Positions 62,929 to 64,000 of a stretch of DNA of 64,000 nt are shown here, piece by piece. This stretch comes from Hormiphora californensis (taxonomy: Eukaryota; Ctenophora; Tentaculata; Cydippida; Pleurobrachiidae): the NCBI GenBank assembly GCA_020137815.1, contig CM035358.1, positions 2,838,292 through 2,902,291 of the forward strand, read 5' to 3'. Numbering within the stretch: the first letter of the stretch is position 1; each line of letters starts with the position of its first letter. A program made the translations under genes and the position numbers. The notes under the pieces were generated by a model, which searched no databases, had not been told where the DNA came from, and saw nothing but the letters and a program-made list of their open reading frames with translations.

Positions 62929-64000
62929 AGTCCTCCATGCAGGAGCTTTGACCCCGTCAGAAGAAAGAAGGACTGACTATAGTTGATCAGATTTAGTAGA
63001 CGGCTGCAAAGATGCTGAATGCAAGAGAGAGTTTAAGATCGTAAAAGAGAGACCGCGTCAGAGAGATAGATGATCAACACGTGATATAAAAGGACAATTT
63101 GGATACCATGTATCCCCCCAAAACCCCGGCCGCGAACGAGAGTGTTTTTGAGCGAAACAAATTGCAATATTTGTGTGTTGGAATGATATTTTAAGCGAAT
63201 GAAAACACACACTTTTTAATCAAAGATATATTTAGCGAAATGAAAAGCAGAGGAAGCTATTAATTTATGAGATAGAGAGAGAGTGGAGATCGTTTTTATA
63301 TATGGCTCGTTTATCGCCCGGTGCGAAGGCCTTGAAAATTCGTAGCAATTCGGAGGTGATCGATATAGATGACTCGAGAGTTTTAACAGAATTTTATATA
63401 ACGTAACTTTATACACATTTCGTACTTAAGAACTTTATTTATACCGCGAATCTACCAAAATATGGTGATCGCACCTTAAATTCTACGAGTTTTCTAATTC
63501 TCTGATATTCTAGAAAATAATCTCTACTGAATCATATCTCCAATTCACAAGAGTTCCACTCATATACCAGTAAAGACTATTTTCTACTCCGAGTCCGACG
63601 GTACGTTCTACAGTTCGGTATTTGTCACTGTCACTCTTGATCTGCCGACCCCTCACAGTGTGAGCTACACAATTCCGACTGTTCCACAGCTCTGTAGTAT
63701 TTGTCAGTGTCACTCTCATGACAATGACAGCTCTATGAGCTCGGGATTGATAAGTGATCTAGTACCAAAACTTTGGTATTTCCCATCACACAATAAGAAT
63801 TATAGGGGTCGGGGCGACCTGGATCGGATAGAAAATCTAATCACACTGGAGAGGGATCAGAGGGATGAGAGATGAGAGAGAGAAAGAGAGATGAGAGAGT
63901 GAGATGGGGAGAAAGAGAATCGAGTTGCTGGATGAGGCAAGCAATAGCTTGGGGGAATACTACAACTACACAAACGATAATCAGATTATAGGATAGAATT
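62929..64000. other. 3' flank of the forkhead gene
   Basis: AT-rich sequence that should include the 3' UTR, then intergenic DNA. No exon recognised. A TCACTCTCATGAC/TCACTCTTGAT-type partial duplication lies at about 63620-63725. Confidence 0.4.

Overview
The window is eukaryotic nuclear DNA from an early-branching animal. It has split genes with GT-AG introns, no operons or prokaryotic signals, and very dense (GA)n/(CT)n microsatellites. Two tandem genes encode innexins (invertebrate gap-junction proteins), recognised by the D-Y-C-W first loop, the W-Y-Q-W-V-P motif at TM2, and paired cysteines in each extracellular loop. Sponges and placozoans are not known to have innexins, and the compact introns and divergent families fit a ctenophore best. 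A cnidarian cannot be excluded from sequence alone.

Layout. 1-9196: no convincing gene; microsatellites, foldbacks and one homopolymer-noise patch. 9197-10921: minus-strand exons of an unrecognised Ser/Thr/Pro-rich protein. 10922-16895: mostly non-coding. 16896-17933: a secreted protein with two related domains and two compensating single-base frameshifts. 18617-23275: innexin 1 (12 exons, intact, 461 aa). 23721-36948: innexin 2 (11 exons, intact, 448 aa). 38276-45757 and 46504-51586: two tandem paralogous secreted multi-module proteins with cysteine-rich ephrin-receptor-like (GCC2/GCC3-type) repeats. 51587-58859: mostly non-coding, with another noise patch, one candidate exon and CACGTG clusters. 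58860-62928: an 8-exon forkhead transcription factor whose reading frame is broken by one extra base inside the DNA-binding domain. 62929-64000: 3' flank.

The most striking structure is inside innexin 2. The 3' splice site of exon 4, with the first ~25-35 nt of that exon, is tandemly amplified into a ~7.8 kb minisatellite (about 150-165 units). The 3' splice site of exon 6 is independently amplified into 20 units of 49 nt. In both cases only the last unit runs into the complete exon. A third, smaller case multiplies a 5' splice site four times in the second cysteine-rich gene, with a 36-nt (12-codon) period that keeps frame whichever donor is used. I call these splice-site minisatellites.

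Introns also carry several non-autonomous transposons. The paralogous gene supplies the empty site for a TTAA-flanked element and for a 194-bp hairpin element. Four insertions start 13-32 nt downstream of a 5' splice site.

Quality caveat: single-base frameshifts in otherwise conserved domains, long homopolymer patches and a degraded stretch inside the satellite suggest residual long-read consensus errors. Apparent pseudogenisation should be read with that in mind.
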